Shown: positions 50,275 to 60,106 of the stretch, piece by piece
Position numbering within the stretch: the stretch's first letter is position 1
Layout of the letters: each line of letters opens with the position of its first letter
NCBI GenBank assembly: GCA_027972325.1
Contig: JAPMOS010000052.1
Coordinates: 196,053-260,052 of the forward strand
Source: Paratrimastix pyriformis
Lineage: Eukaryota > Preaxostyla > Paratrimastigidae
Direction: 5' to 3'
DNA length: 64,000 nt
The notes under the pieces: generated by a model
Database searches by the model: none
Told to the model about the DNA's origin: nothing
What the model saw: only the letters and a program-made list of their open reading frames with translations
Program-made: the position numbers and the translations under genes

Positions 50275-53200
50275 TTCTCCACTCTCCGCCTCTTCCGCCC
50301 CTCCTCCGCCGACTCCTCCTCCCGAATCCGCCTCGCCAATTGCAGATAGTCCGGACTCACCCTGTTACCATACAGACACACCCGCTTTTTGATCATCTCC
50401 ACATACTGCGGCATCACCCCTTTCCAATGAAATCTTCCCCCTATGATAAGGTCCGCCACACTCCGAATCTTCCTTTTCATGAGGGTCTGTCTGTGCTTCT
50501 TTGTTATCTTGCAGGGCTCCGCCATCTCTTCCAGTGTCGTCGGCATGCCGTACTTCACTTCCTCCTTCAGTTTCTCACCGTCCCTCAGGATCGCCATGTC
50601 TCTCCTGTGCATCACCTGCAACGCCCCAATCACCACCCCCGGCATCTTCTCCTGCCCGTGCATCTTCACCCACTTCCCTGCATCATCCAACAGCGGCTCA
50701 CGCGTCGTCCACAATTTCTGCAGCAGCGCGATCTCCTCCCTCAGCACCACTCCACACCCCTGCTCGTCCGCCATCCTCCCCAGAATTTGTGTCATCACCA
50801 TCATATCATGGACATCAATCGGGTCCTTCAGCCCCATACCCCCTTCCTCCTCCGGAAAGAACAGCACCTCTGCCGGGTCGCATTTCCCAATACAACCTCC
50901 GATTTCCCTGAACACCCTCGCATATCTCTGCTTCAGTGTTTCCAAGTCCCTTGTCGGCATTGGGCACTGCCTCGCCGTGTATTGTAGGCAAGTCGAGACA
51001 CACTCATTAATCATTTGCACCATCAACCTCGGAGGGACCTTCTTGTCCATGAGCCTGTGCAGTCGCCCACACATTTTCTGGATCACCTTCTCCGTGTTGA
51101 CCTTCATGTTCATCTCCTCATCTATCCATATCCCAAGATACCGAATTGCTCCACCCTTTTGCTGCACTCTGATCTTCCGACCCTCTCCCAGATCCAAGTC
51201 CGTCTTCCCCTTCACCCCGCCACACAGGTAGTCACACTTGCTCCACGACAGCTCCATACCAGCCTCTTCCACTTTCCGCCTTACCGTATTCACCAAACGG
51301 ACCATCTGTTCCCTTGTTCTCGTCACCAACATAATGTCGTCCGCAAATGCCAACACCTTTACCTTCCTGCCGCTATCCAGAATATAGCCCCCCTCCTGTC
51401 GTCTCACCTCCGCCAAGACTCCCTCCATGAAGGAGATAAACAGCAGGCAGGACAACGGATCCCCCTGACTAATTCCTCTCTCAATGTCATAGCTATCCGT
51501 CAACCCGTACCCCGTGATCACACGCGCCTTTCTCCCCTCATACAAGCTGTCCACATACCTGACAAATTCCTCTTCCACCCCCATCCTTCTCAACCCCTTT
51601 CTGAGCGCCTCCATGTCAACTGTATCATAGGCCTTTCTTATATCTAGCGCGCACATGTGGAACTCCTTACCTCCCATAATCTTCGAGTCCGTCAACACCC
51701 CCAAAATCTCGGCAATCGGCGTCTCAATCCTCCGATCCCTCAGGAAACCAAACTGCTCCGCCCCGAATACCCCTTTTTCAACGCACCAGTCTTGAAATCT
51801 CGAGGCAATCACTACCTGCAGTCCTTTCAAAAAGACCTGTATTAAAGTTATAGGCCTTCTTCCCGCCGGATCCCCCGGATGCTCCGTCTGCGATTTGGTT
51901 GCCATATAGACCGAGCTGAGTTTCAGCTCCTCAGGAACCTCAGACTTCTGCAACATCTCGTTGTATCGCCTCCCCAACCACTCCTTAATTTCGTCCTGAC
52001 AAGCATGGACCATCTCCGCCGTCACTCCATCCGGGCCAGCCGCTTTCCCGTCCGGCAAAGCCCCCAGTATTGTCTGGATATCATGCGTCGTCAGAGGGGC
52101 CATAATTACCCTTCCACCCACGCCTCCCGTTACCTCCTTCAGTCTTTGCCCCCCGTCCCCCACCGGCAGCTTCCTTTTTGCAAGCCCCGCCATGAAACCC
52201 CACCATCCCCTCTTAACCTCCGCCGGGTCCGACACCACCCTGTCCATCTTCCCCTCCGCATTTCGAGTCACGTAGGTTGTAATTGGCGCCGCGCCATCCG
52301 TCATGATACCCTTATAGATACGCTTGCGCTTTCCCTCCAATGCCCTATCTCTCTTACCATAATGCACCGACCTCATCTTCGCCAGCTGTTTCAACATCTC
52401 CTTCCTCTTACTCAAGTCCTCCTCCGCCAGCGCTCTCCTCCTCAATTTCTTTATCCTGAAAGGCTCAAAATCTCGATCCGTATTCATCACATCCCTATAG
52501 CCGAAAACGCAGCCAGCTGTCACCCGAAGAAACTCACTCATCTGTTCAAATGATGGCTCCTCCCCCTTCACAGCTGCCTCTCGCAACATTTGCGCAACCT
52601 TCCCACGGTACTTTTCCATTTTCCCAACCATAACATCATACTCCTCCTTCTTCTTGTCCCGCAACAGTGCCTCCACATCCGTCCGGGAAGGGCAGATGGC
52701 CACCTTCCTCCGAGCCATTTTCACCGCAGAGGGCGCCATGTTTCGGAGTTCCGTTACAATCATGTGGTGATCCGTGACCGCCTGCCACTGAATCTCATCA
52801 TTCCGCCAAACAAACAAATTGTCCAGCACCCTCCCCATTGTCCCCTGCGTCGACAGACACAAATCCAACCGGGCCCTCCCCTTCCCTTCATGCTCTTCCT
52901 CTTTCGCCACCGTCCCACCCTTCCGGCTCCGGATAAAACTTATCTCCCCCGCCTTCCCAACCATCTTCGCCACATCATACAATCCCAGTTTCTCTTGCTC
53001 CCCTCCTTCCTTAGCCCATCCGTTCGCATCTGTGTACACCACGACTCCTCTCCCATCCGACGCCCCCCCCGCCACACACTCCTCCAACCGCTCCAAGATC
53101 ACACTCCTTACCCTCACGTTCGCCTCTCCGTCCCCAGTAGGAAAATACATGTTGATGAGTCTCATCTGATTCTTCCCCTCCGTCCAGTCCATAAACATGA

Positions 53201-54797
53201 GATAACCAGGAATCACCTCCGTAATCTTTCGAACTGCCACTTGCAGTGTTTTTCTATACCCAATCATCACCCCCCCTCTCGGGTGCCGCTTAACAGACTC
53301 CTCCGCCACAGAGCTCCTCCAGCACCACCCCTTCATCCATTTTTCCTGCAGAAATTCTTTATTGTCCCTCGTTCCTTTCGTTTCCTGCAAAAGCGCTACG
53401 TCCGTTCGACCCACCTTCAGCAAATCTTCTACATTTTTCTTTTTCCATTCCGAGCCCAGCCCCCGCACATTCCATCCGACCACCCTCACCCGATCCTCCT
53501 CTTTCCCCGGCAGCCCCGCCCTCAAGTTAGCCTCCTTTTTTTCGCAGCACCACTTTTCCACCCCACAAAATTCTTCCGCCTCCGCCTTCTCATCATACAC
53601 CCGCTCAATATCCAGCATTTTCGCTTTTTGCCTCTTCTTCCTCTGCGCATCCCTTTTCCCCTTCCTTCTCCGCGCCTTCACTCCCTTCCCCTCCCCCGCA
53701 GGCACCCTGACTTCCGGGTAACTATCCCCCACTGCAGATAGGCTTCCCACACCCACCCCCATGCACTGCTCCGCCCCGGCCCATCCCCGCTCCCCAGCCT
53801 TCCCACCTCCCATCTGCATCTTCACACCTCCGAACGCCGGTCCCAGGGCCGACTTCCTCATCTTCGAAGCCTTTTCCTGCCCCTCCACATATAGGAACAC
53901 ATCTCCATGACCTGCTTCCTCTTCCCCAACTTCTCCGACCCTGCTGTCATTAAACCTCCACCATTGGTCTCCAATCTTTTTGACCGCCACCCAGTGTCGC
54001 CCACCCCCCCTTCTCCCACAAAACTCCGCCACCGCTACCATGTGATACACCTTACCGCCCACTTCCACCACATCCGGCTGGACCCTCCATTGCCTCTTAT
54101 CAACCATCCCTTCCCTACCCCGCGTCACTTGGACGACCATAACACCCTCTGTTCCCACCACCCGCTCCTCCCTCGCATGCCAACGATCCACCCCACACCC
54201 AGGGCACCTTTTTCGTATCCTCTGATTTGAAAGGATCACCCTTCCCACAGCGTCACTCATTTTCTCCAGATCCCGCTCCAATCTCACCGTTAGATCGCTT
54301 CTCTCTCTCTCCGTTCCGCTACTCATAAGCTCACACTCCTGACATGTGTCCTCCACTTCCACAGTTACCTTTGCCGCTATCCCAGACCTCCGCAGCAATT
54401 CAACGAGGGCCTCCTCCGCTTCCCCATCCTGCCCTTCGTCCAAACCCCTCGCTCCCTCCCTCCACACCCCTTCTTCCCACTCCGGGGTCCCATGACCTCC
54501 CCGCAATATCTCGTACAACTCCCCCACCCCCCCAGCCGCCTCAACCACCTGGAGGGCCGTGCTGATCCAGCAGCGGTGGCCAGTGACATTAACTATTCCT
54601 CTATACATTCCGCCCCCATTACCATCCTCCAGCTCTCCATCACCCTCCCCCACTCCATTTCCACCTCCATAGCAATCCTGCTCCCCACCGCCTCCAATCT
54701 TTTTACCGATGTCATCGTCATTACAATAAAACTCAACCAACCCAACCAGCTTTTTCAAAAACTCAGCCAAGTCAATGTCAGCCCACCCCTTTTCCAC
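50262..54797 (-). CDS. LINE B ORF2 core: USP-like protease, AP endonuclease, reverse transcriptase (1511 codons)
   Basis: The cleanest copy of the LINE polyprotein. Residues ~65-310 form a USP-like (C19) protease: Cys box NVTGHRCWISTALQ, zinc-ribbon pairs CQEC and CPGC, His box GGGRHWVAVKKIGDQWWRF and NDSRVGEV. Residues ~430-660 are AP endonuclease: VRVVGWNVRGLG, ALLQETKGT, GGVMIGYR, INMYFPTGDG, YTDANGWA, VTDHHMIVTEL. Residues ~880-1250 are RT: PDGKAAGPDGVTAEMV, ALDIRKAYDTVD, GISQGDPLSCLLF and AFADDIMLV. A thumb region follows. The last four residues and the stop come from block P2 across the inversion junction at 50274, so the true protein continued into RNase H (block P4). The USP-like domain could cleave ubiquitin conjugates or the element's own polyprotein. 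Confidence 0.82.
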   Translation of the reverse strand: MEKGWADIDLAEFLKKLVGLVEFYCNDDDIGKKIGGGGEQDCYGGGNGVGEGDGELEDGNGGGMYRGIVNVTGHRCWISTALQVVEAAGGVGELYEILRGGHGTPEWEEGVWREGARGLDEGQDGEAEEALVELLRRSGIAAKVTVEVEDTCQECELMSSGTERERSDLTVRLERDLEKMSDAVGRVILSNQRIRKRCPGCGVDRWHAREERVVGTEGVMVVQVTRGREGMVDKRQWRVQPDVVEVGGKVYHMVAVAEFCGRRGGGRHWVAVKKIGDQWWRFNDSRVGEVGEEEAGHGDVFLYVEGQEKASKMRKSALGPAFGGVKMQMGGGKAGERGWAGAEQCMGVGVGSLSAVGDSYPEVRVPAGEGKGVKARRRKGKRDAQRKKRQKAKMLDIERVYDEKAEAEEFCGVEKWCCEKKEANLRAGLPGKEEDRVRVVGWNVRGLGSEWKKKNVEDLLKVGRTDVALLQETKGTRDNKEFLQEKWMKGWCWRSSVAEESVKRHPRGGVMIGYRKTLQVAVRKITEVIPGYLMFMDWTEGKNQMRLINMYFPTGDGEANVRVRSVILERLEECVAGGASDGRGVVVYTDANGWAKEGGEQEKLGLYDVAKMVGKAGEISFIRSRKGGTVAKEEEHEGKGRARLDLCLSTQGTMGRVLDNLFVWRNDEIQWQAVTDHHMIVTELRNMAPSAVKMARRKVAICPSRTDVEALLRDKKKEEYDVMVGKMEKYRGKVAQMLREAAVKGEEPSFEQMSEFLRVTAGCVFGYRDVMNTDRDFEPFRIKKLRRRALAEEDLSKRKEMLKQLAKMRSVHYGKRDRALEGKRKRIYKGIMTDGAAPITTYVTRNAEGKMDRVVSDPAEVKRGWWGFMAGLAKRKLPVGDGGQRLKEVTGGVGGRVIMAPLTTHDIQTILGALPDGKAAGPDGVTAEMVHACQDEIKEWLGRRYNEMLQKSEVPEELKLSSVYMATKSQTEHPGDPAGRRPITLIQVFLKGLQVVIASRFQDWCVEKGVFGAEQFGFLRDRRIETPIAEILGVLTDSKIMGGKEFHMCALDIRKAYDTVDMEALRKGLRRMGVEEEFVRYVDSLYEGRKARVITGYGLTDSYDIERGISQGDPLSCLLFISFMEGVLAEVRRQEGGYILDSGRKVKVLAFADDIMLVTRTREQMVRLVNTVRRKVEEAGMELSWSKCDYLCGGVKGKTDLDLGEGRKIRVQQKGGAIRYLGIWIDEEMNMKVNTEKVIQKMCGRLHRLMDKKVPPRLMVQMINECVSTCLQYTARQCPMPTRDLETLKQRYARVFREIGGCIGKCDPAEVLFFPEEEGGMGLKDPIDVHDMMVMTQILGRMADEQGCGVVLREEIALLQKLWTTREPLLDDAGKWVKMHGQEKMPGVVIGALQVMHRRDMAILRDGEKLKEEVKYGMPTTLEEMAEPCKITKKHRQTLMKRKIRSVADLIIGGRFHWKGVMPQYVEMIKKRVCLYGNRVSPDYLQLARRIREEESAEEGRKRRRVEKSCS

Positions 54798-55159
54798 CCT
54801 CCTTCATCCCCACCCATCTCTTAAATCGGTCAACAATAAAATTCCAATTGGCCTGGCGTGCTAGACCTTCCAAGTCCCCCCAAGCGTACATTATCACTTG
54901 CAACCATGATATCCGAGCCAGTCTCCCTTTCCAAACCTCCCTGTCCCAAGAGCACTGCCGAAACTCAAAGGAGTCTACAAGGCAAACGGCAACAAGGAAA
55001 ACATTCGCACAGACCGTAAGCAAAAAGGAAGCCAGCCCCAGCCACCTGAGCCAAAGTAGTATGCCCCCGATGTCGCCAGCCTGTGCCGCATTCCCATCCC
55101 CGGCATCGTCCTCCATCCCACCATCGAGGTTTTCCCAAAGTCGGGGTTCTCCTCTGCTC

Positions 55160-55450
55160 CTTCCCTCATGAGGTTGTCCCCTTCGGCGGGGTTTTCCTCC
55201 TTCTTGAGGTTGTCCCCCTTGGGGTTTTCCTCCTCCGTGTCCGTCCCCCACCCAGCCGATGTCGCCCAGCAATGCCCCTTGAGGTTGTCCCCGACGGCGG
55301 GGTTTTCCTCCTTCTTGAGGTTGTCCCCCTTCTTGGGGTTTTCCTCCATCGTGTCCATCCCCCACCCAGCCGGTGTCGCCCAGCGATGCCCCTTGAGGTT
55401 GTCCCCGACGGCGGGGTTTTCCTCCTTCTTGAGGTTGTCCCCATCAGGGT
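55160..55450. repeat. 36-bp coding repeat in LINE B
   Basis: Units coding EENPAVGDNLKK on the minus strand with spacers coding RWATPAGWG-like sequence, homologous to the array at 15900-16250 but with a different unit order. Confidence 0.85.
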
Positions 55451-55790
55451 TTTCCTCGTACCACTCGGTGAGGTTTGCCTGCCACATTTTAGCCAGGTTG
55501 TCCTCGACCCTCTCTCTGGCCACCCCAGGGGTAACGATCCCTAGGGCATCCCGCCGACGTAGCCCAGCGGCCCCCTCCTCTCCAGCACCCGCAGGAACCG
55601 CTGCGGGTGTTAAGGGGGTCCTGGTTTGACCGTTGACCCCTTGACCGGCCCTAGCGTCACCACCAGTCCTACCGAGATCATCGATCTCAGGAAATGAGTA
55701 AACTGTAATAAATGAATACTCACACAGACCTTCAGACGTCGTCCAAAGTTGCCCATTCATTCGGAGGTTTTGTGCGGATGCAGGCATTGG

Positions 55791-57180
55791 GGAAAAGGAG
55801 GAAGGCAATGCAGATAAGGGGAATGAAGGAAGGAGTGAGGGGAGTCGGGGGGTTGGGGCGGTCGGGGGGGAAGCGAAACCAAGAGTCAAGAGGCAAGCAA
55901 AGTTGCAGTGCGTCGGGGGGAAGGTAGCAGTGGTGAAACAGAGGAAACATGGGAGGGAGGATGGGGTGGGAAAGGGGGAGAGTAAGAAGGGAAGGAGCGA
56001 GAAAGAAGATGGGGAGGAGGGGGGTCGGATGCAGATTGAGGCGAGCGTGAAGAAGAGGAGGGCGGAAGGGCAGGTGGAGGGGAGGGGGAACAAGAAGGGG
56101 AGGGCGAGGGCTGGTGAGTGGGACGAGGTATTGTGGAAAAGGCGGGAGGAGTTGATGGCGGAGTGTGATGAGGTGGAAGTAAGAGTGGTGGAGCCAGAGG
56201 CGGAATGGAGGTTGTTTTATACTGATGGGAGTGCGACAAGAAGCCGGAAGGAAAGACGGGCGGCGTTCGCGGTGATTGAGAGATTAAAAATGGGGCGCTG
56301 GCGGTGAGAGCGGGGAGGAGGTGTTCGGGTCGGGGGCAGACTAACAATGAAGCGGAGTTGGAGGCTATTCTGGAGGCTATTCGGATTGGACAGGATGCGA
56401 ATGTGGAAGTGAGAACGGACAGTAAAGTGGCAAAGGGGTGGGTTGAGGGACTGATAAAGGGTTGGTGGAAACCAACGGATCTGATAGAATCGAAGGCGGA
56501 GGGACTGCTGCGGAGGGGGCAGCGGATTGTGAAGGAGCATCGTGGAGAGATACGACTGGTCTGGGTTAAGGGACATCAGGAAACTAGTGCGTCGCTGGAT
56601 GCGGAGGGAACAGATTGGCAGACAAGATTGCGGGACGGAGCATAAAGATGGAGCCGAGCGTGGTGCCCGAAGAGAAAGGATGGGGATTCAAGCTGGTGCG
56701 GAGAAGTGACGGGAAGGAGGTGGAGACAGACTTCAGAGAGGTGATGAAGGAATGGGGGAGGAAAAGTCGCATGTGGAGGGCGGCTCGTAAAAAGAAAAAC
56801 GAGATTGTGTTAATTAACGCAGAGAGTCGCAACGGAGGGATCAACGTGCAAACGATGAGGTGTGAGATGTCAGGGAAGCTGGCGATGATGGCAATCCTGC
56901 AGCGGTATATCACGGCCAACATCCGGTTCTACATCAACGGGGAGGGGGATGGGAAGTGTTGGTGTGGGGTGAGGGACCACATGAACCACTTGGTGTTTGA
57001 GTGCCCAGGGATGGCGGGATGTGTGAGAGAGATGGAAAGGGGCGGATGCTGTGAAGCTAATTGAGTGGTTGGACAAGGCGGAGGGAGCTGAAAACCCGGA
57101 CCAGCTGCTCGAGGAGAAGTGGGTAGAGCCGATGGGAGAGTGTGTGAAGATAAGGGCAGGCAGATCACGAAGGTGAGGCT
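55791..57180 (+). pseudogene. LINE B block P4: RNase H and zinc knuckle
   Basis: Plus strand. RNase H residues are spread over three frames: WRLFYTDGSATRSRKERRA (first Asp, about 56210), NNEAELEAILEAIR (Glu), VRTDSKVAKGWVEG (Asp) and LVWVKGHQETSASLDAEG (His, then the final Asp). A knuckle CWCGVRDHMNHLVFECP follows at about 56960. The first ~330 bases (55791-56120) are A/G-rich and code a Lys/Gly linker. RNase H would remove element RNA during second-strand synthesis. Two frameshifts break the frame in this copy. Confidence 0.75.
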
Positions 57181-58144
57181 ATGGCAATTGATGGAGAGGT
57201 CCCGGGGAGATGGTTTCGGGCGAGAACATGGGACAGTTTTTGGGAAACGTTCTCGACAGAGGTAGCTGAGATGTGTGACCGATATGAGGAAGGGAAAAGC
57301 ACGACAGTAAAGGAGGGGCGGATGCATATGAGTACGCTGAGGAACCAATGGACGACTCCCCACACTATATCTTCGTTGCTGAGACAGGCGGGAAGCCTAA
57401 CGGTGATGGCGTTTTCGCACCCAGGGAATGCGGATCTCAGTTTCCCAGAGTATAGAACGCCGAGTAAGGAAGACTGGTTCCTGGGAGGTTCGGTGGATGG
57501 GTACGGGCTATTTAAGGAGAATCGGGACTTGTTGATTTATGCGAATCCGGAATATAACCCCCAGGAGGAGATGGATCGGTTTTTCCGAGCAATTGGAGAG
57601 TGGGCGGAGAGTCCGATTGGTAGAGGAGGGAAAAGAGCGTTTAGATGCATTGTTATTGTGCCGTACGGGGAAGGGAAAGCGAACAGAATCCAGCCGGGGG
57701 GTGAGCCGAAGCACGGTGTGAGCTTGGCGATCAAGGGGGACATTCAGATGCGTGAGCTTTTCATCATCCAGGAGGGTGGGTTTGCTTTTTGGGAGCCGAG
57801 TTTCTGGCGCACTGGGAGGAAAGTGGTGGGGAAGGCGCGGTTTGATGTGGGGATTCTGATGTTTGAGAATGGGCGGGCTAGGGAGAGATTCCCGATGGAT
57901 CCAGCCCCGTTGTGGGCTTTGGAGGCGATGTTGAGGAAGGAGGCCGGGAGTCGCATGGTGCAGGTAAACTATGAGGGCCGCCCGAGAGATGGGGAAACGC
58001 TTTACAACTGGAGGGGGATATCGGAGGCGGTGGTGACGAAGGTGATGAGGAGGTTGAGAGCGAAGTGCGGCTTTAAGATGGAATACGCGAATGCATGTAG
58101 ACTGGCAGCGGAAATGGGAATTGTGGATGAAGACACTCAAAAGG
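57181..58144 (+). CDS. LINE B C-terminal domain, Dam-type adenine methyltransferase-like
   Basis: An open frame of ~320 residues following the RNase H part. Residues ~85-115 read FPEYRTPSKEDWFLGGSVDG, then LLIYANPEYNPQEEMDRFF (57520-57580). A hydrophobic strand RAFRCIVIVPYGEGKA follows, and later MRELFIIQEGGFAFWEPSFW with FDVGILMFENGRARERFPMD. NPxY after a TP motif, a following strand ending in P, then G-x-F and a strand ending in a short aromatic/Asn-Gly-Arg turn is the layout of phage and DIRS-type Dam adenine methyltransferases (NPPY). Here the motif is NPEY, so activity is doubtful. The call is fold-level inference. The end (DEDTQK...) continues after E2 as KEVGSELAGIRKTMLIAIQQ to a stop at 59727. 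Confidence 0.5.
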
Positions 58145-58209
58145 ACCCCCCCGGTTGAAGTCTCGGCGTTGCACGTTCCCTTTGCTCCGCGTTCTGCCCG
58201 TTTCTGGCC

Positions 58210-59283
58210 ATGGAGATCGCCACTGAGCATGACGAGCTCAGTAAGGACGATTCCAACTTTATTATGGATCACGCCGAGATCCAAAGTCGTGACGACCCTA
58301 TGGTAGAGTATCTTCAAGATGAGTTGGGTCGGCATCTGTGGTCCCCCTCTTCAGCTCCATTGGACAAGCTCTCTCCTTGGATGCGTTTGGAGCTTATGAA
58401 GCTCTTCAGTTCATTGGTCGTCAATGAGCACCGTGCTCCACGCTATGAGATCATCGAACGCACGGTGCACATGCTGCTGGAGGACAATCCGAAGAAGCAG
58501 CCTGAAGCGATCAGCCAGTTTATTTTCCAACTTCTTGGGGCTTTATTGTTCCAGCAATCGAATGTGCGAACTTTCGACTGCCACGTGCCACAAGAATCAT
58601 CGCGCGGCTCGTCTGTGGACAAACACCGCACACCGCCAGAACGAGTCCTCCTATCTGTTGGGAGACTACGTACCGTGGTCCAAAGCAACTTGGAGGTGGA
58701 GGTGGAACTCGCCACCCGATCATCGATGGCGATCGTCCAGCGGGGAAGAAGGAGAGAGCCCGTTCCCCTTCTTCGAGCAATCCATTTGCCTCTTCCGCTG
58801 CCCCAAGAGCACCTCTCACCTTGGCGAACCCATTCGCCAAGCCGGCACCTGTTCCGGCTCCGACTTCATCTCATGCTCCGGCTTTGCGCCTGCGCCTGCA
58901 CCTGCACCTGCACCTGCACCTGCACCTGCACCTGCACCTGCACCTGCACCTGTTGCTGCCCCTGTTGTTGCTGCCCCTGTTGCTGCCCCTGTTGTTGCCC
59001 CTGTTGCTGCCTCTGTTGCTGCTGGTGTGTCCCCTTTGTCTGCTGTGCCTGCTGCGCCCGCTCGTGCTACCTCGACGCCCGACCATGCTGCTACTTCCGC
59101 GCCTCCGAAGATTAGCCTCTCCGACCTCTCGCCTGTTGCCAACCGTGGGCCTTTGGGAAGGGAGCAACGTGTGTGGGGGTGGTGGATTCAGGGGCCCGTG
59201 CGCCTGTCCTACCGAGGTGGTAGGTCATGGTGGATGGGTTCCGCCCCCCCCTCAGGCTGGGTTCGGGAATATTTTTCGTTCTA
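58210..59283 (+). CDS. Gag-like protein of element E2
   Basis: Starts MEIATEHDELSKDDSNFIMD; the N-terminal ~120 residues are helical and acidic (LMKLFSSLVVNEHRAPRYEI, AISQFIFQLLGALLFQQ). After a frame change or short intron near 58570-58700 the product is Ser/Pro/Ala-rich (RARSPSSSNPFASSAAPRAP), with long PA and AAPV repeats, then KISLSDLSPVANRGPLG and a Trp-rich C-terminus (YRGGRSWWMGSAPPSG) ending at 59283. The C-terminus resembles that of E1. No known domain. Confidence 0.4.
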
Positions 59284-59515
59284 ACTGTTCTTGTCTTTTG
59301 CTTCCTTCGCCCCCTTTCATTGTTCCTCGTGTCCCGTGTCTCAGTGTTGGATCCTTTTGTCCCCCCCCTTGCCCCGCTCTTTCTTTTGATGTTCCTTCTG
59401 TTTGCTGTCAAGTGTTTGAACGATTCTGTTTCCTGGCGACATTCCAGTCTCTCTCTTTCCCGCCATGCCGTCTGTGCGCCTACCCCTGAGGGGGTGTAGG
59501 TCGGCATGTTACCCG

Positions 59516-59529
59516 CCGGTTTCGACCGG
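59516..59529 (+). promoter_or_regulatory. 3'-terminal UUCG hairpin of E2
   Basis: CCGGT-TTCG-ACCGG directly after CATGTTACCCG; five pairs, UUCG loop. Confidence 0.6.
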
Positions 59530-59847
59530 ATGAACGGATTTTCTTCTGTTTCAGTTTTCTGTGTTTTGCGCGCAGTTACTGGCAGTCGAAATAGTATCAC
59601 AACAACAACAACAACTCAAAAGGAGGTGGGAAGCGAGCTGGCAGGAATCAGGAAAACGATGCTCATAGCGATTCAGCAAAGGAAGAAGTGCGAAAAATTC
59701 GAGGCAGGAATGAAAGAAGAGCTGTAGTCCGGAAGTCGGCGGAGACCGCCCCTGGGGGGACGGTAGCCGACCCATGAACTCCCTGGGGTGCTCTTTCTGC
59801 AGGACTTGTCCTGCGGGAAGGCGGCCCGGGGGGGATCATGTCACCCG

Positions 59848-59861
59848 CGGGCTTCGGCCCG
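59848..59861 (+). promoter_or_regulatory. 3'-terminal UUCG hairpin of LINE B
   Basis: CGGGC-TTCG-GCCCG after CATGTCACCCG, ~32 bases before the (CA)n tail; identical to the LINE A hairpin. Confidence 0.6.
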
Positions 59862-59908
59862 ATTCCGGACTCGGCGCAAGCCGGGAAGTATCACACACAC
59901 ACACACAC

Positions 59909-60106
59909 GGTATACAGTGTCTATTGAATGAAACGAGGATGTTAGTGGGGATCCAACAAGTTGGAAACTGCAGACACGGCCGGGATTATCCTTCGCGCGA
60001 AACAAGATCTCTTCGGCATCCCCGCTGTAGAACCGGGCCAAGGTTTTCCCATGAGGGATCGTGGCCCTCCGCGGGTGCGGAAAGCAGCTGGGGGCCGGAA
60101 CGAGTC
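59909..60106 (-). pseudogene. Methyltransferase copy 2, exon 1 end and intron 1
   Basis: Minus strand: RLVPAPSCFPHPRRATIPHG, ARFYSGDAEEILFRAKDNPG, then the GTCTGCAG donor and the intron to TTCAATAG, matching copy 1 at 4915-5100. It is separated from exon 2 by LINE B and cut off upstream by the LINE at 60107. Confidence 0.75.

Larger units (their letters stand above)
58145..59613 (+). mobile_element. Gag-only non-autonomous retroelement E2
   Basis: A 1,469-bp insertion in the C-terminal coding region of LINE B. The duplication ACTCAAAAGG lies at 58135-58144 and 59614-59623; LINE A shows the empty site near 9580. The 3' end has GGCATGTTACCC, the hairpin CCGGT-TTCG-ACCGG (59516-59529) and a (CAA)n tail (CACAACAACAACAA). 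It lacks RT and endonuclease. A CCTGCA-unit and TGTTGCTGCCCC-unit repeat region lies at 58880-59035. Confidence 0.75.
47947..59908 (+). mobile_element. LINE B: near-complete USP/APE/RT/RNase H LINE with two inverted segments
   Basis: 11,962 bp between exact 11-bp duplications, with the 5' end CCCCGGTCGCATAGACCC at 47947 and a (CA)n tail at 59893-59908. Compared with LINE A and with the LINE 5' end at 60107, the element reads as four blocks: P1 47947-48554 (plus), P2 48555-50274 (inverted), P3 50275-55790 (inverted), P4 55791-59908 (plus). P2 and P3 are each inverted in place. P4 also holds the gag-only element E2 (58145-59613). Without E2 the LINE is about 10.5 kb. Confidence 0.8.
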
